This document shows positions 42,677-51,435 of a stretch of 64,000 bases of DNA, in pieces. Source of the stretch: Winogradskyella pelagia (lineage in GTDB: Bacteria; Bacteroidota; Bacteroidia; Flavobacteriales; Flavobacteriaceae); contig NZ_JAGEVF010000002.1 of assembly GCF_017581965.1 (NCBI RefSeq), positions 1 through 64,000 of the forward strand. Direction: 5' to 3'. The position numbers and the translations under genes were made by a program. Below the pieces are notes generated by a model that saw only the letters and a list, made by a program, of their open reading frames with translations, made no database searches and was not told where the DNA came from. The first letter of the stretch is position 1. Every line of letters begins with the position of its first letter.

Positions 42677-43641
42677 TAATAGGATTCGGGAAGTTTAAAG
42701 TTTAAAACATAATAACTGCCAAATAGACTTGGTACGGCAAAATTTAGAAGCCACATTATCGTGGTAATAGATAGAATAGTGAGTTCATTCACCTCTACAT
42801 AGTTGAACAGAAAAATAGCAACACTTCCTTTTATGACCACATCAAAAATGCTAATTGTTGGTATAATTGAGGCTAAAAAATACATGCTGGTTATTACTAC
42901 CATAGCCTTGAAATAGTCTACTTCAATACCAAAAATGAGCAATAAATAATAAAATTGAAAGGAGAAAACTAAATACCTGCCTATTGAAAAGGCCAAATTT
43001 CTTATGTGAAACGATGTTGGTAATTTTATTAAAAAATGGATAATTTGTTTTATACCAAATCCCTTGAAGTGTAAAGGACTTTTTTTAATTCCAATGACTA
43101 AAAACGTGCTTATCATCAACAAAATAAGTAAGAAACGGGTCATTTTGTAATAGTCTATTTCAATTTGGTAGCGTGAGACAAAGATGAGAAGTCCAACAAT
43201 TCCAAATAGAACGGTCGCAGCCATTTGAGACATATTCCCTAGAAGATTGAGAAGCACAATTTTTTTGCGAATGGATTTAGCGTAATACACAGCTTTTGCA
43301 CCATAATCACCTATGCGATTTGGTGTAATCAAAGAAGCCGTTAGACCGCCAAGACTTTGTTCTAGTGCACTTAAAAAGCTAATAGGTGTTATGGATTTTA
43401 CTAGAAATTGCCATTTAAAAATTTCTAATAGCCAATTGGTTGTACTAAGTAAAATAAGAAAGCCAACGGTTTTGACCGTGAATGTCTTCTTAGCTTTCAC
43501 GAAAGCTAAAAATTCACTTAGCTCTAAGCCTTGGTTTTCGGATAATTTAGAATAAATAAAATAGACAGCCCCAACCACAATACTGAGTTTTATCAATACA
43601 ATAAAGAATTGCTTAGTTTTGTGTGGTACGTTGTATGGCAT
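42676..43641 (-). CDS. LPG-synthase-TM/flippase-like membrane protein
   Basis: 321-aa multi-helix membrane protein of the UPF0104/AglD-like family (lysylphosphatidylglycerol-synthase membrane domain without the transferase part). LLSTTNWLLEIFKWQFLVKSI, SLGGLTASLITPNRIGDYGAKAVYY (the PNR/G signature), and later helices. I start at ATG 43641 (MPYNVPHKTK); an earlier in-frame start at 43665 overlaps the divergent gene's leader. Coupled to the GT2 gene, which supports glycolipid assembly or transport. Confidence 0.82.
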   Translation of the reverse strand: MPYNVPHKTKQFFIVLIKLSIVVGAVYFIYSKLSENQGLELSEFLAFVKAKKTFTVKTVGFLILLSTTNWLLEIFKWQFLVKSITPISFLSALEQSLGGLTASLITPNRIGDYGAKAVYYAKSIRKKIVLLNLLGNMSQMAATVLFGIVGLLIFVSRYQIEIDYYKMTRFLLILLMISTFLVIGIKKSPLHFKGFGIKQIIHFLIKLPTSFHIRNLAFSIGRYLVFSFQFYYLLLIFGIEVDYFKAMVVITSMYFLASIIPTISIFDVVIKGSVAIFLFNYVEVNELTILSITTIMWLLNFAVPSLFGSYYVLNFKLPESY

Positions 43642-43667
43642 ACGGCAATATAAATATAAACTCAAAG

Positions 43668-44306
43668 ATGCTCCAATTTTTTAGACCATCCTTATTTCTA
43701 TTGATTTTCCTTGTTGTTTACAATTCGGCTAACGCACAATTTAAGCAGACCGGTAGGTGGAAGGCATTGGTTGCCTTAGGATTTAATTATCCTACAACAG
43801 ATGGCTTTGTTGCCGGGACGTATGCGCAGTCCATTAATTTTCCTACGGTAAACCTTGGGATTCAACATATGTTTAAAAAAGAGTATGGCCTAAGGTTAGA
43901 CTATGGATTTAACAGATTAAAGAATGATAATGGTTCTCCAGAATTTAAGATAAATTACTCTAGGGTTAATGCGCAGTTTGTTTTTGACCTAACAGATAAT
44001 CTTGGTTTTGTCCCAAGGAGAATGCGAACAATTTTACATGCAGGCCCAGGATATTCGTTCACTAAGCCATTAGGTAATTTAGGAGGTAAAGGCCAGTCTT
44101 ATTTCAACCTACTAGGTGGGTTTGAGTTACATTATGCTATAAATGAAAAAGTGTCTTTATTCACAGATATAGCTTACATTTATGGACTAACTTCTCTAGA
44201 GGATTACAAACCACCTTTAGATGGTTTAGGAGCCTTTAATGGAAGTGTATTTAACGTAACGCTTGGTTTGGCCATTTCATTGAGCGGCTGTCAATATTGC
44301 GATTAA
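43668..44306 (+). CDS. outer-membrane beta-barrel protein
   Basis: 212 aa. I start at ATG 43668 because MLQFFRPSLFLLIFLVVYNSANAQ is a clean signal peptide; the open frame begins 45 bases earlier, in the divergent flippase gene's start region. Mature part KQTGRWKALVALGFNYPT, IQHMFKKEYGLRLDYGFNRLKN and LHAGPGYSFTKPLG with alternating strands fits an eight-stranded OmpA/PorT-like barrel; two Cys lie at the very end (GCQYC). Next gene is ruvC, one base away. Confidence 0.72.
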   Translation: MLQFFRPSLFLLIFLVVYNSANAQFKQTGRWKALVALGFNYPTTDGFVAGTYAQSINFPTVNLGIQHMFKKEYGLRLDYGFNRLKNDNGSPEFKINYSRVNAQFVFDLTDNLGFVPRRMRTILHAGPGYSFTKPLGNLGGKGQSYFNLLGGFELHYAINEKVSLFTDIAYIYGLTSLEDYKPPLDGLGAFNGSVFNVTLGLAISLSGCQYCD

Positions 44307-44307
44307 A

Positions 44308-44859
44308 ATGAGTAAAGAAAAGATTATTTTAGGTATTGATCCAGGAACCACCATTATGGGGTTTGGCTTAATAAGGGTTGTAGGTAAAAAAGCCCATTTT
44401 ATGCAACTAAACGAATTACAGTTAAAGAAATATAATGACCATTATATAAAACTAAAGCTCATTTTTGAACGTACCGTCGAATTAATTGATACTTACCATC
44501 CAGATGAAATAGCTATTGAAGCGCCATTTTTTGGTAAGAACGTACAGAGTATGCTAAAGCTCGGTAGGGCACAAGGTGTAGCAATGGCTGCAGGACTGTC
44601 TCGCGAAGTTCCTATTACAGAGTATTCCCCAAAGAAGATTAAGATGGCCATAACCGGAAATGGAAATGCCAGTAAGGAGCAAGTAGCTAAAATGCTCCAG
44701 AGTTTACTTCAACTTAAGGAATTACCTAAGAATCTCGATTCTACAGATGGATTGGCAGCTGCCGTTTGCCATTTCTATAACCAAGGCAAAGTTAGCATTG
44801 GCAAAGGCTATACAGGCTGGTCTGCCTTTGTAAAGCAGAATCAAAATAAAATTGGTTAG
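44308..44859 (+). CDS. ruvC: Holliday junction resolvase RuvC
   Basis: 183-aa dimeric endonuclease that cuts four-way junctions. Acidic catalytic residues: Asp in ILGIDPGTTIMGFG, Glu in IAIEAPFFGKNVQS, and two Asp in NLDSTDGLAAAVCHF. Length and motifs are standard. No ruvA/B nearby, as is normal in this group. Confidence 0.95.
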   Translation: MSKEKIILGIDPGTTIMGFGLIRVVGKKAHFMQLNELQLKKYNDHYIKLKLIFERTVELIDTYHPDEIAIEAPFFGKNVQSMLKLGRAQGVAMAAGLSREVPITEYSPKKIKMAITGNGNASKEQVAKMLQSLLQLKELPKNLDSTDGLAAAVCHFYNQGKVSIGKGYTGWSAFVKQNQNKIG

Positions 44860-44896
44860 GGAGTTATTATTGCTTCATTTTTTATAACTTTAGTAA

Positions 44897-45442
44897 GTGT
44901 TAATAACAAGTTTTACGACATATAAACCGTCAAAAATTTTAGTTTTTTACCAATCAACATTAAGATTTTTAGAAGTTGGTTGGATGCTTCACGGGACTGT
45001 TCTGTTTAGTGTTTTCTCTACAGTTTTTTATATAGACTCAGCATATGAGTCTTTTTTAATTTCTGGCTTATCTATAAAAACTCTTGTTTGGAGTTATTTA
45101 AGCAGTTTCTTTGTATCAGTTTCGGTTATTGCGGAAATAGATGCTTATGGTAGATATCAAAACTATAAGCAAATTAAGGATTTAATGCATCATTACGGAT
45201 TTGATAGACGGTTGCTTGAGCCATTTATGAATTCTAGATGTCAACGGAAAGCTATAATTGTAGCTGCTAATGATCTAAAACTTAGGGCGGAAGTTAAAAA
45301 TTATATAAGAATCTCAGGTTATAAGTGGTATCATATATTACCTGATGCGTTTATTAAAAATCCAATGGTAATCTTAACTAAGATATTTTGGAAATCTATT
45401 TTATTTACCAAATATTATCGATTTAAATCCTTTTATTGGTAG
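44897..45442 (+). CDS. membrane protein of unknown function at the head of an ABC cassette
   Basis: 181 aa, not recognised. GTG start. Two hydrophobic helices (about residues 32-48 and 55-80), then a basic cytosolic part with a Cys-Arg motif SRCQRKAIIVAANDLKLRAEVKNYI and SGYKWYHILPDAFIKNPMVI, and a basic C-terminal tail. Two bases before the ABC ATPase gene, so it is part of that operon. It may act as an accessory factor or as the exporter's substrate-handling protein; nothing in its sequence decides this. Confidence 0.6.
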   Translation: MLITSFTTYKPSKILVFYQSTLRFLEVGWMLHGTVLFSVFSTVFYIDSAYESFLISGLSIKTLVWSYLSSFFVSVSVIAEIDAYGRYQNYKQIKDLMHHYGFDRRLLEPFMNSRCQRKAIIVAANDLKLRAEVKNYIRISGYKWYHILPDAFIKNPMVILTKIFWKSILFTKYYRFKSFYW

Positions 45443-45443
45443 A

Positions 45444-46313
45444 ATGTTGTCAATTAAAGACCTTAGCCTAAAATATGATAATGAATATATTTTATCAGAT
45501 ATTTCATTTACTGTAAAACGGCGAGAAATTCTTGGTTTACTTGGTCCTAATGGAGCAGGGAAAAGTTCTATCATAAAAATATTAGCGGGTTTGGTAAAGC
45601 CTCGGTCAGGTTCATTAACTCTTGATGAAGAATCTTTATCTTTTGAAGATTTAAGGGCAAAATGTGGCTACTTAATTGATAGCCCATCCTATTACCCGCA
45701 TCTAAGTGCGTTTAATAATTTAAAGCTTATTGAGCGTATTAATTATACTAAAGTTGATTGTAAAAAACTCTTGGGTCTTGTAGGCTTGGGAGATGTCGGT
45801 AAAAAAAAGGTAAGGCACTTTTCAACTGGCATGAAACAAAGGCTTTCTATCGCCACAGCGATAATGCGTTCTCCTGAATTATTAATTTTAGATGAGCCCT
45901 TTAACGGCCTAGATCCAAATGGATATCAGGATATTATTAATTTATTGAAGGACCTTAACGCTTGTGGGACCACGATAATTGTATCTTCACATCTTTTAGA
46001 TGAATTAGAACAATTTGCCACGGCTTTTGTCCTAATAAATAAAGGAAAAATTGCATTAAATATTTCTAAGACGAATTTAATGAAATCAAACCGGAAGGTC
46101 ACATTGACTTTTTCAAAAGATTTTAATGCATCTGCAGAGGCTTTGATCATGGAAAAAGAAGGAATATTTATTTCAAATAGGGTTGTAGAATTAACTATTA
46201 AGCCAGAAGAAATAGGTCCAATCATTAATGCATTGGTGGTGTCTGGCTCCATTCCTATAAATATTGAAACACATACGATTTTACAAGACACCTATTTTGA
46301 ACTTGCTCGATGA
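45444..46313 (+). CDS. ABC-transporter ATP-binding protein
   Basis: 289-aa ATPase of an ABC-2 type exporter. Walker A LLGPNGAGKSSIIKIL, signature FSTGMKQRLSIA, Walker B LLILDEPFNGLDP, switch His in IVSSHLLDELEQ. C-terminal ~80 residues form a regulatory extension. Resembles the BcrA/gliding-GldA-like group. Overlaps the permease by 4 bases. Confidence 0.93.
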   Translation: MLSIKDLSLKYDNEYILSDISFTVKRREILGLLGPNGAGKSSIIKILAGLVKPRSGSLTLDEESLSFEDLRAKCGYLIDSPSYYPHLSAFNNLKLIERINYTKVDCKKLLGLVGLGDVGKKKVRHFSTGMKQRLSIATAIMRSPELLILDEPFNGLDPNGYQDIINLLKDLNACGTTIIVSSHLLDELEQFATAFVLINKGKIALNISKTNLMKSNRKVTLTFSKDFNASAEALIMEKEGIFISNRVVELTIKPEEIGPIINALVVSGSIPINIETHTILQDTYFELAR

Positions 46314-47146
46314 AGGCCTTACTTTATACTGAAATTTATAAATTATTTTGTTCTTCTAGGACATATACAACATTTGCAATTGCCATTGTCTTAATGGCTA
46401 TTATTAATCTTGGTCTATATACTGATGGAGAAAATATTTTATCATTTATTTTAAAACCTTTAAAGGATTATTTTATTCTGGAGGGAAACATTTTAAATGG
46501 GTATTTAATTGCCTATTTTTCCTTAAATACGCTATGGGTTCATATACCTGTTTTAGTTATTATAGTAGGGACCTATATTTTTTCGAGTGAGTTTGAATAT
46601 GGAACCATTAAAGTTCTTTTGTCTCAACCTATTTCTAGAACTCAGCTTATTGTGTCTAAACTAGCTGCCATGGTTTTATATAATATTATGTTTATGACCG
46701 TACTGGCTCTTTTTGCTCTAGTGCCATCGGTATTGATATTTGGTAAAGGAGATGTCATGGTTTTAAATGATGGACTTCATTTTATTCTAGAAAGCAGTTT
46801 TTTGAAAAGATATGTTCTCACAATTTTGTTTGCTACGCTTGCTATGATTGCATTCTCATCAATGGGTATGTTTTTGGCTATTTGGTTTAAAAATACACTA
46901 ACTTCTATTTTAGTGGCTTTTGGTGTTTTAATTTTTCACACTTTAATTCAATCATTTGTATTGGCTTTAAGTAGTGGTTGGCAACAACTTTTATTTACGT
47001 TCCATATGTCTATGTGGCAACAATTTTTTGTTACTGAAGTTCCTATTCGTATGATTGTAAAATCAGCCATCTTTCTTATAGCTATGACTTTAATTTTTAC
47101 CCAACTAACAATTTATCGATTTAAATACATTAATATTTCTGAATGA
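46310..47146 (+). CDS. ABC-2-type transporter permease
   Basis: 278-aa permease with about six membrane helices: TTFAIAIVLMAIINLGLY, VHIPVLVIIVGTYIFSSEFEYGTIKVLLSQPISRTQL (the SxEFexGT-k loop typical of ABC-2 permeases), then helices to the end. Works with the preceding ATPase. Translationally coupled on both sides. Substrate not evident. Confidence 0.9.
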   Translation: MKALLYTEIYKLFCSSRTYTTFAIAIVLMAIINLGLYTDGENILSFILKPLKDYFILEGNILNGYLIAYFSLNTLWVHIPVLVIIVGTYIFSSEFEYGTIKVLLSQPISRTQLIVSKLAAMVLYNIMFMTVLALFALVPSVLIFGKGDVMVLNDGLHFILESSFLKRYVLTILFATLAMIAFSSMGMFLAIWFKNTLTSILVAFGVLIFHTLIQSFVLALSSGWQQLLFTFHMSMWQQFFVTEVPIRMIVKSAIFLIAMTLIFTQLTIYRFKYINISE

Positions 47147-47760
47147 AAATTAAATTTTTAATGTTTATTGTCCTGTTCGGAACAGTAAATTTTGCTCAAG
47201 AAAACGATAAGTATATTGAAAACTTAAAGTTGAAGTATGCCGAGGTACTAAATATAAATTGTGACGTTGATATTGAGATTGATGTGGAGGGCATAACAAT
47301 TCCAAAAAAAACAGTAAATCTAAGGTTTGTAGATAACGAACCTATTATTTCTGGGAATGGAATTTCATTATTACCTAAAAAAGGCGTTATTAATCAATTT
47401 AACAGACTATTAGCCACTCCTTTTCAGGCTATATTTTTGTCTAAAAGAAAAGACAATCGTATTTATAAGTTGGTGAGTTTAGATGAAAAGTCAGACTGGA
47501 TTACAGCTGATTTAGAATTTGATGAACAGACTCTTTTAGTTTCTAAAGCTACTATTAACACTAGAAAATTTGGAACTTTTGAGGTATACAATACTTATAC
47601 AAACAAGAGATATCCTTCAAAAACTAAAATTACGTTCAACATTAAAAAATTTACATTGCCACTAAAGTTTATAGGTAGGACAGATAAGACTTTTTCTAAA
47701 CTGAAAGATGATGAAATAACAGAAGGTAAAGTATATTTGTATTACACCTATATAGATTAA
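47143..47760 (+). CDS. secreted protein of the ABC cassette
   Basis: 205 aa; signal peptide MKIKFLMFIVLFGTVNFAQ, then a beta-rich domain (VDIEIDVEGITIPKKTVNLRF, DWITADLEFDEQTLLVSKATINTR) with a pattern like LolA/outer-membrane lipoprotein-sorting proteins. Overlaps the permease gene by 4 bases. I cannot assign it to a family with certainty. In the operon it may be the exported or lipid-handling part. Confidence 0.6.
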   Translation: MKIKFLMFIVLFGTVNFAQENDKYIENLKLKYAEVLNINCDVDIEIDVEGITIPKKTVNLRFVDNEPIISGNGISLLPKKGVINQFNRLLATPFQAIFLSKRKDNRIYKLVSLDEKSDWITADLEFDEQTLLVSKATINTRKFGTFEVYNTYTNKRYPSKTKITFNIKKFTLPLKFIGRTDKTFSKLKDDEITEGKVYLYYTYID

Positions 47761-47765
47761 AATTT

Positions 47766-48899
47766 ATGGCCGGCATCTACATTCACATTCCTTTTTGTAG
47801 GCAAGCTTGTTATTACTGTGATTTTCATTTCTCTACCTCATTAAAGAAAAAAGATGAACTGCTTATTGCACTCCAAAAAGAATTGGAAGTACGAAAAAGT
47901 GAATTTGAAAACATCAAGATAGAGACCATATACTTTGGTGGCGGAACACCATCTTTACTTTCTAAAGATGATTTACAATCCATCCTCGAAACGGTTTATA
48001 AGAATTATGCTGTTAAAGAATGCCCTGAAATAACGCTTGAGGCTAATCCAGATGATTTGACTAAGGAAAAAATTATGGAATTATCCCGGAGTCCAATTAA
48101 TAGACTTAGTATAGGTGTTCAATCGTTTTTTGATGCAGATTTAAAACTAATGAATAGAGCTCATAACTCAGAAGAAGCAAGGGTCAGCCTAGAGGAAACA
48201 CTTCACCATTTTAATAATGTTTCCGTGGATCTTATTTACGGGATACCTGGAGCCTCTAATGAGCAATGGATTGAAAATATTGAAATAGCACTTGGTTTCA
48301 GTATTCCTCATATTTCCAGTTACGCCCTCACGGTAGAGCCCAAAACAGCACTTGCTGCTTTTATTAAAAAAGGCATTGTTAAAAATGTAGATGACGACAA
48401 AGCACTAGAACAATTTCACCTACTTAAGAGCAAACTAGAGAACGAGAGTTTTATTCATTACGAATTGTCCAATTTTGGAAAAGAAGGATTTTTCAGTAAA
48501 AATAATTCGGCGTATTGGCAGGGAAAATCGTATCTAGGAATTGGTCCATCAGCGCATTCATTTAATGGACGACAACGCGGTTGGAATGTGAGAAACAATT
48601 CAAAGTACATTAAGGCTTTACAAAATAATGAACTCCCTATTGAAATTGAAGATCTAACCTTAACCGACCAATATAATGAGTACGTCATGACCGGTCTAAG
48701 GACCATTTGGGGCATATCTCTTCTCAAGATTGAAAAGGACTTTGGTAAATTGTATTTAGATTACCTAAATGAACAGTCTCAGGTTTTTATAAATCAACAT
48801 TTATTGTATATTGATGATACTCATCTAAGAGTAACAAAAAAAGGACAATTTTTAAGCGATGGTATCGCTTCACAACTATTTAAAATAAATTTATCTTGA
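47766..48899 (+). CDS. hemW: radical SAM heme chaperone HemW
   Basis: 377 aa of the HemN-like, HemW class. Radical-SAM cluster ligands in IHIPFCRQACYYCDFHFS (CxxxCxxC, then Phe-His), TIYFGGGTPSLL, RLSIGVQSFFDADLK, VDLIYGIPGASNEQW. HemW has three Cys like this and lacks the fourth CxxxCxxCxC of true HemN coproporphyrinogen dehydrogenase, so it delivers heme rather than oxidising it. Overlaps the next gene's TTG start by 4 bases. Confidence 0.9.
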   Translation: MAGIYIHIPFCRQACYYCDFHFSTSLKKKDELLIALQKELEVRKSEFENIKIETIYFGGGTPSLLSKDDLQSILETVYKNYAVKECPEITLEANPDDLTKEKIMELSRSPINRLSIGVQSFFDADLKLMNRAHNSEEARVSLEETLHHFNNVSVDLIYGIPGASNEQWIENIEIALGFSIPHISSYALTVEPKTALAAFIKKGIVKNVDDDKALEQFHLLKSKLENESFIHYELSNFGKEGFFSKNNSAYWQGKSYLGIGPSAHSFNGRQRGWNVRNNSKYIKALQNNELPIEIEDLTLTDQYNEYVMTGLRTIWGISLLKIEKDFGKLYLDYLNEQSQVFINQHLLYIDDTHLRVTKKGQFLSDGIASQLFKINLS

Positions 48900-49645
48900 T
48901 TGCAACCATACAGTATAAATCTAAAAAACTCAATATTAATTTGGCAGAACCCTTAGATATTTCCATTCCTTTAAAAGGGAGCACTTCCAACGTCAATGCC
49001 TGGTATATTGGCCCTCCTAAAATTGAACCAGAACTTATGGATGGAAAAACGATAAGTGTGGCAGAAGGTGCTTCAGTCAATTTCAATACAATTACATTTA
49101 ATCCGCATGCCCATGGTACGCATACAGAAACTATAGGTCATATTTCTAAAGAATTGTTTCCCATAAATAAATATTTAAAACAGTTTTTCTTTTTGGCTGA
49201 GGTTATCTCTGTGGCACCCGAAAAAGATGGTGACGATTATGTTATATCGGCAAAGCAGTTACAATTTGCTATTGGTAACAAAAAACGAGAGGCTATCGTT
49301 ATACGAACGTTACCGAACATGAAAGACAAAAAATCAAAACAATATTCAAATACCAATTGGACGTATTTACAAGAAGACGCGGTAAAACTATTGGTTAAGA
49401 AAGGCATTAAGCATTTGTTAATTGATTTACCGAGTGTTGATAAAGAGGAAGATGGTGGTGAGCTGCTTGCACATAAGGCTTTTTGGCATCAAAACGGCAA
49501 ACGACGAACAAGTGCTACTATAACAGAAATGATTTATGTGTCTAATAAAATTGACGATGGTTTGTATGTTTTGAATTTGCAAATTGCACCTTTTGAAAAT
49601 GACGCCTCGCCAAGTAAACCTATACTTTATAAAGTCATAGAGTAA
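48896..49645 (+). CDS. cyclase-family hydrolase (kynurenine formamidase-like)
   Basis: 249 aa. Metal-binding motif FNPHAHGTHTETIGHIS (HxGTH with further His) defines the cyclase family, which includes formamidases and isatin hydrolases. TTG start overlaps the hemW stop. LLIDLPSVDKEEDGGELLAHKAFW is the second active-site part. Substrate cannot be read from sequence. Confidence 0.85.
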   Translation: MIATIQYKSKKLNINLAEPLDISIPLKGSTSNVNAWYIGPPKIEPELMDGKTISVAEGASVNFNTITFNPHAHGTHTETIGHISKELFPINKYLKQFFFLAEVISVAPEKDGDDYVISAKQLQFAIGNKKREAIVIRTLPNMKDKKSKQYSNTNWTYLQEDAVKLLVKKGIKHLLIDLPSVDKEEDGGELLAHKAFWHQNGKRRTSATITEMIYVSNKIDDGLYVLNLQIAPFENDASPSKPILYKVIE

Positions 49646-49683
49646 CTGGCTCCCGAGACTGGCTCAATCTAAAACAAGAATGT

Positions 49684-50292
49684 ATGGAGACGTTTTTTAT
49701 AATAATTATAAGTATATTAATTACACTTGGAGTTGTTACGATTTATAAGCAATGGAAAACCAAACAGTTAACATCGACACAATCTGCCATACTCTTAGAT
49801 AAAATAAAAAGGGTTTGCAAGTTTATTACGGTTGAAGGTGATTTTGCCGAAATTTATCATTATGAGGACGTTAAGGAAAAGTTCTTAAAATTAATTTCTA
49901 GCCGGAAAAAAGCATTGGTCGTCATTAATGCTAAAGCGCATGTCGGTTTTGATATGGCAAAGATTAAAATGAAGACCAATCCAAAAACCAAAAAGGTAGT
50001 ATTAACTCACTTTCCACAACCAGAAGTCCTATCCATAGAGACTGATATTAATTATTATGATAAGAAAGATGGTATGTTCAACAAGTTTTATGCCTCTGAT
50101 TTAACGGAATTGCATACACAAGCTAAGGTGCATATTAGAGACAAAGTACCAGAAAGCGGACTATTTGAAGTAGCAAGAGGAGAAGCTCTTGAGGCTATTC
50201 AATTAATTGAAAATATTGTTCAGACCATTGGATGGACCCTAGATTATTCTTCCTTAGAATTAGAAGAGGACGATAAAAAGCTATTAAAATGA
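49684..50292 (+). CDS. DUF4230 protein
   Basis: 202-aa protein with an N-terminal membrane anchor (about residues 4-20) and a DUF4230 domain: LDKIKRVCKFITVEGDFAEIYHYED, KKALVVINAKAHVGFDMAKIKM and LTHFPQPEVLSIETDINYYDKKDG. Function unknown. Its stop overlaps the next gene by 4 bases. Confidence 0.82.
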   Translation: METFFIIIISILITLGVVTIYKQWKTKQLTSTQSAILLDKIKRVCKFITVEGDFAEIYHYEDVKEKFLKLISSRKKALVVINAKAHVGFDMAKIKMKTNPKTKKVVLTHFPQPEVLSIETDINYYDKKDGMFNKFYASDLTELHTQAKVHIRDKVPESGLFEVARGEALEAIQLIENIVQTIGWTLDYSSLELEEDDKKLLK

Positions 50293-50651
50293 ACATTGAG
50301 GACTATAGAAATTACTGCCTAAACAAAAAAGAAGTTACTGAACACTTCCCCTTTGATGAAGATGTCTTGGTGTTCAAAGTATGTAATAAAATGTTTGCAT
50401 TAGCATCCTTATCTAAATGGGAAGAGGGTAATGGCTTTATTAATCTAAAATGCGACCCAGAGTATGCTGAAGAACTCCGAGAGCAGTATGAGAGTATTAA
50501 GCCTGGGTACCATATGCACAAACAACAATGGAATAGCGTTTATATCCATAAAGGTGAGTTGTCTACACAACTTATCCTTAGCCTAATCGATCATTCTTAT
50601 GATATGGTGGCTAAGGGTTTACCTAAGAAGTTGCGTGATATCCTCAATTAG
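50289..50651 (+). CDS. MmcQ/YjbR-family DNA-binding-like protein
   Basis: 120 aa of the YjbR fold: DYRNYCLNKKEVTEHFPFDEDVLVFKVCNKMFALAS, FINLKCDPEYAEELREQYESIKPGYHMHKQQWNSV and HSYDMVAKGLPKKLRDIL. The family has a CyaY-like fold and its DNA binding is only inferred. Coupled to the DUF4230 gene. Confidence 0.88.
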   Translation: MNIEDYRNYCLNKKEVTEHFPFDEDVLVFKVCNKMFALASLSKWEEGNGFINLKCDPEYAEELREQYESIKPGYHMHKQQWNSVYIHKGELSTQLILSLIDHSYDMVAKGLPKKLRDILN

Positions 50652-50653
50652 TC

Positions 50654-50806
50654 TCACGGTTTGTTGTTAGGATTCCTTTTTCTAAAAAACGAAAAACCTA
50701 AAGGTAAATAGAAAATTAAAAACAAATACCTTCCGGTAATAATACCATAAATAGTTATTACTGCTAGTACTATCCAAAGTAAGCTTTGCCATTGAGATTT
50801 AATCAT
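50654..50806 (-). CDS. 50-aa membrane mini-protein
   Basis: Reverse-strand frame of 50 codons: MIKSQWQSLLWIVLAVITIY, then GIITGRYLFLIFYLPLGFSFF and a basic tail RKRNPNNKP. Two hydrophobic segments with a Gly-Arg turn and a positive-inside end, as in real small membrane proteins. It ends 3 bases from the converging YjbR-like stop, filling a gap otherwise free of genes. Conservation was not tested. Confidence 0.55.
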   Translation of the reverse strand: MIKSQWQSLLWIVLAVITIYGIITGRYLFLIFYLPLGFSFFRKRNPNNKP

Positions 50807-50976
50807 GTTTCGATTTATATTTCTGGGTCATAATTCTCAGAGGTTAGCGAAATTCATTAATGCATTTTATCGAAATAATGTACAGGTCATATCGTATAGT
50901 CTAGTCTATTCAACCATTTATCGAATTTATAGCTTACCCATTCATAATATTCTGATATTTAGGTCATCCCTCGTAA

Positions 50977-51020
50977 ATTAATAGCACCAAATTTACTGAT
51001 TAATAGCCCTAAATTATAAT
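50977..51020. repeat. two 22-bp direct repeats ahead of the STAS gene
   Basis: ATTAATAGC followed by AAATT at 50977-50993 and again at 50999-51015, 15 of 17 bases identical and spaced exactly 22 bases (two helical turns), 23-66 bases before the ATG at 51043. The rest of 50807-51042 shows no gene or clear TAnnTTTG box. Confidence 0.6.
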
Positions 51021-51042
51021 TAACGATTTAACACTATGTATT

Positions 51043-51357
51043 ATGGATCTTCAAATTACTAGTTACAACAACAGGTTTCAAATTAAAGGAGCTTTGAATA
51101 AGTTGAGTTTAAAAACCTTTAACGCTCATTTTCAAAATATTTTTGATAAAATCGATGATGTCTTTATAGATATTGGAGGTATTGAAAGTATTGATAGAGC
51201 CGGAGTTATGGCTTTGGCCAAGCTACACAACGAGTCTATTACAAAATCTAAGCGTTTATCAATTGTTGGTCTAGGATGCAAAGAACTTTACGACCACTTT
51301 AAAACTCAAGAAGATTCTATACAGGGATCATTTGAAGGACAGATGTCTGTAGCCTAA
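51043..51357 (+). CDS. STAS-domain protein
   Basis: 104-aa anti-sigma-antagonist-like protein. Fold motifs FQIKGALNKLSLKTFNAHFQNIFDK, DVFIDIGGIESIDRAGVMALAKLHN and KRLSIVGLGCKELYDHF. The segment that in SpoIIAA/RsbV holds the phosphorylated Ser (DSSG) reads IDRAG, so this protein is not switched by that Ser. No anti-sigma kinase or PP2C gene lies nearby. Confidence 0.78.
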   Translation: MDLQITSYNNRFQIKGALNKLSLKTFNAHFQNIFDKIDDVFIDIGGIESIDRAGVMALAKLHNESITKSKRLSIVGLGCKELYDHFKTQEDSIQGSFEGQMSVA

Positions 51358-51435
51358 AAATCAATAATAGAAAAGATAAAAGGTGTTTTTAACTGCAGCT
51401 ATGGTGATAGATAGTTGCTTTTAAAATCACTTTTT

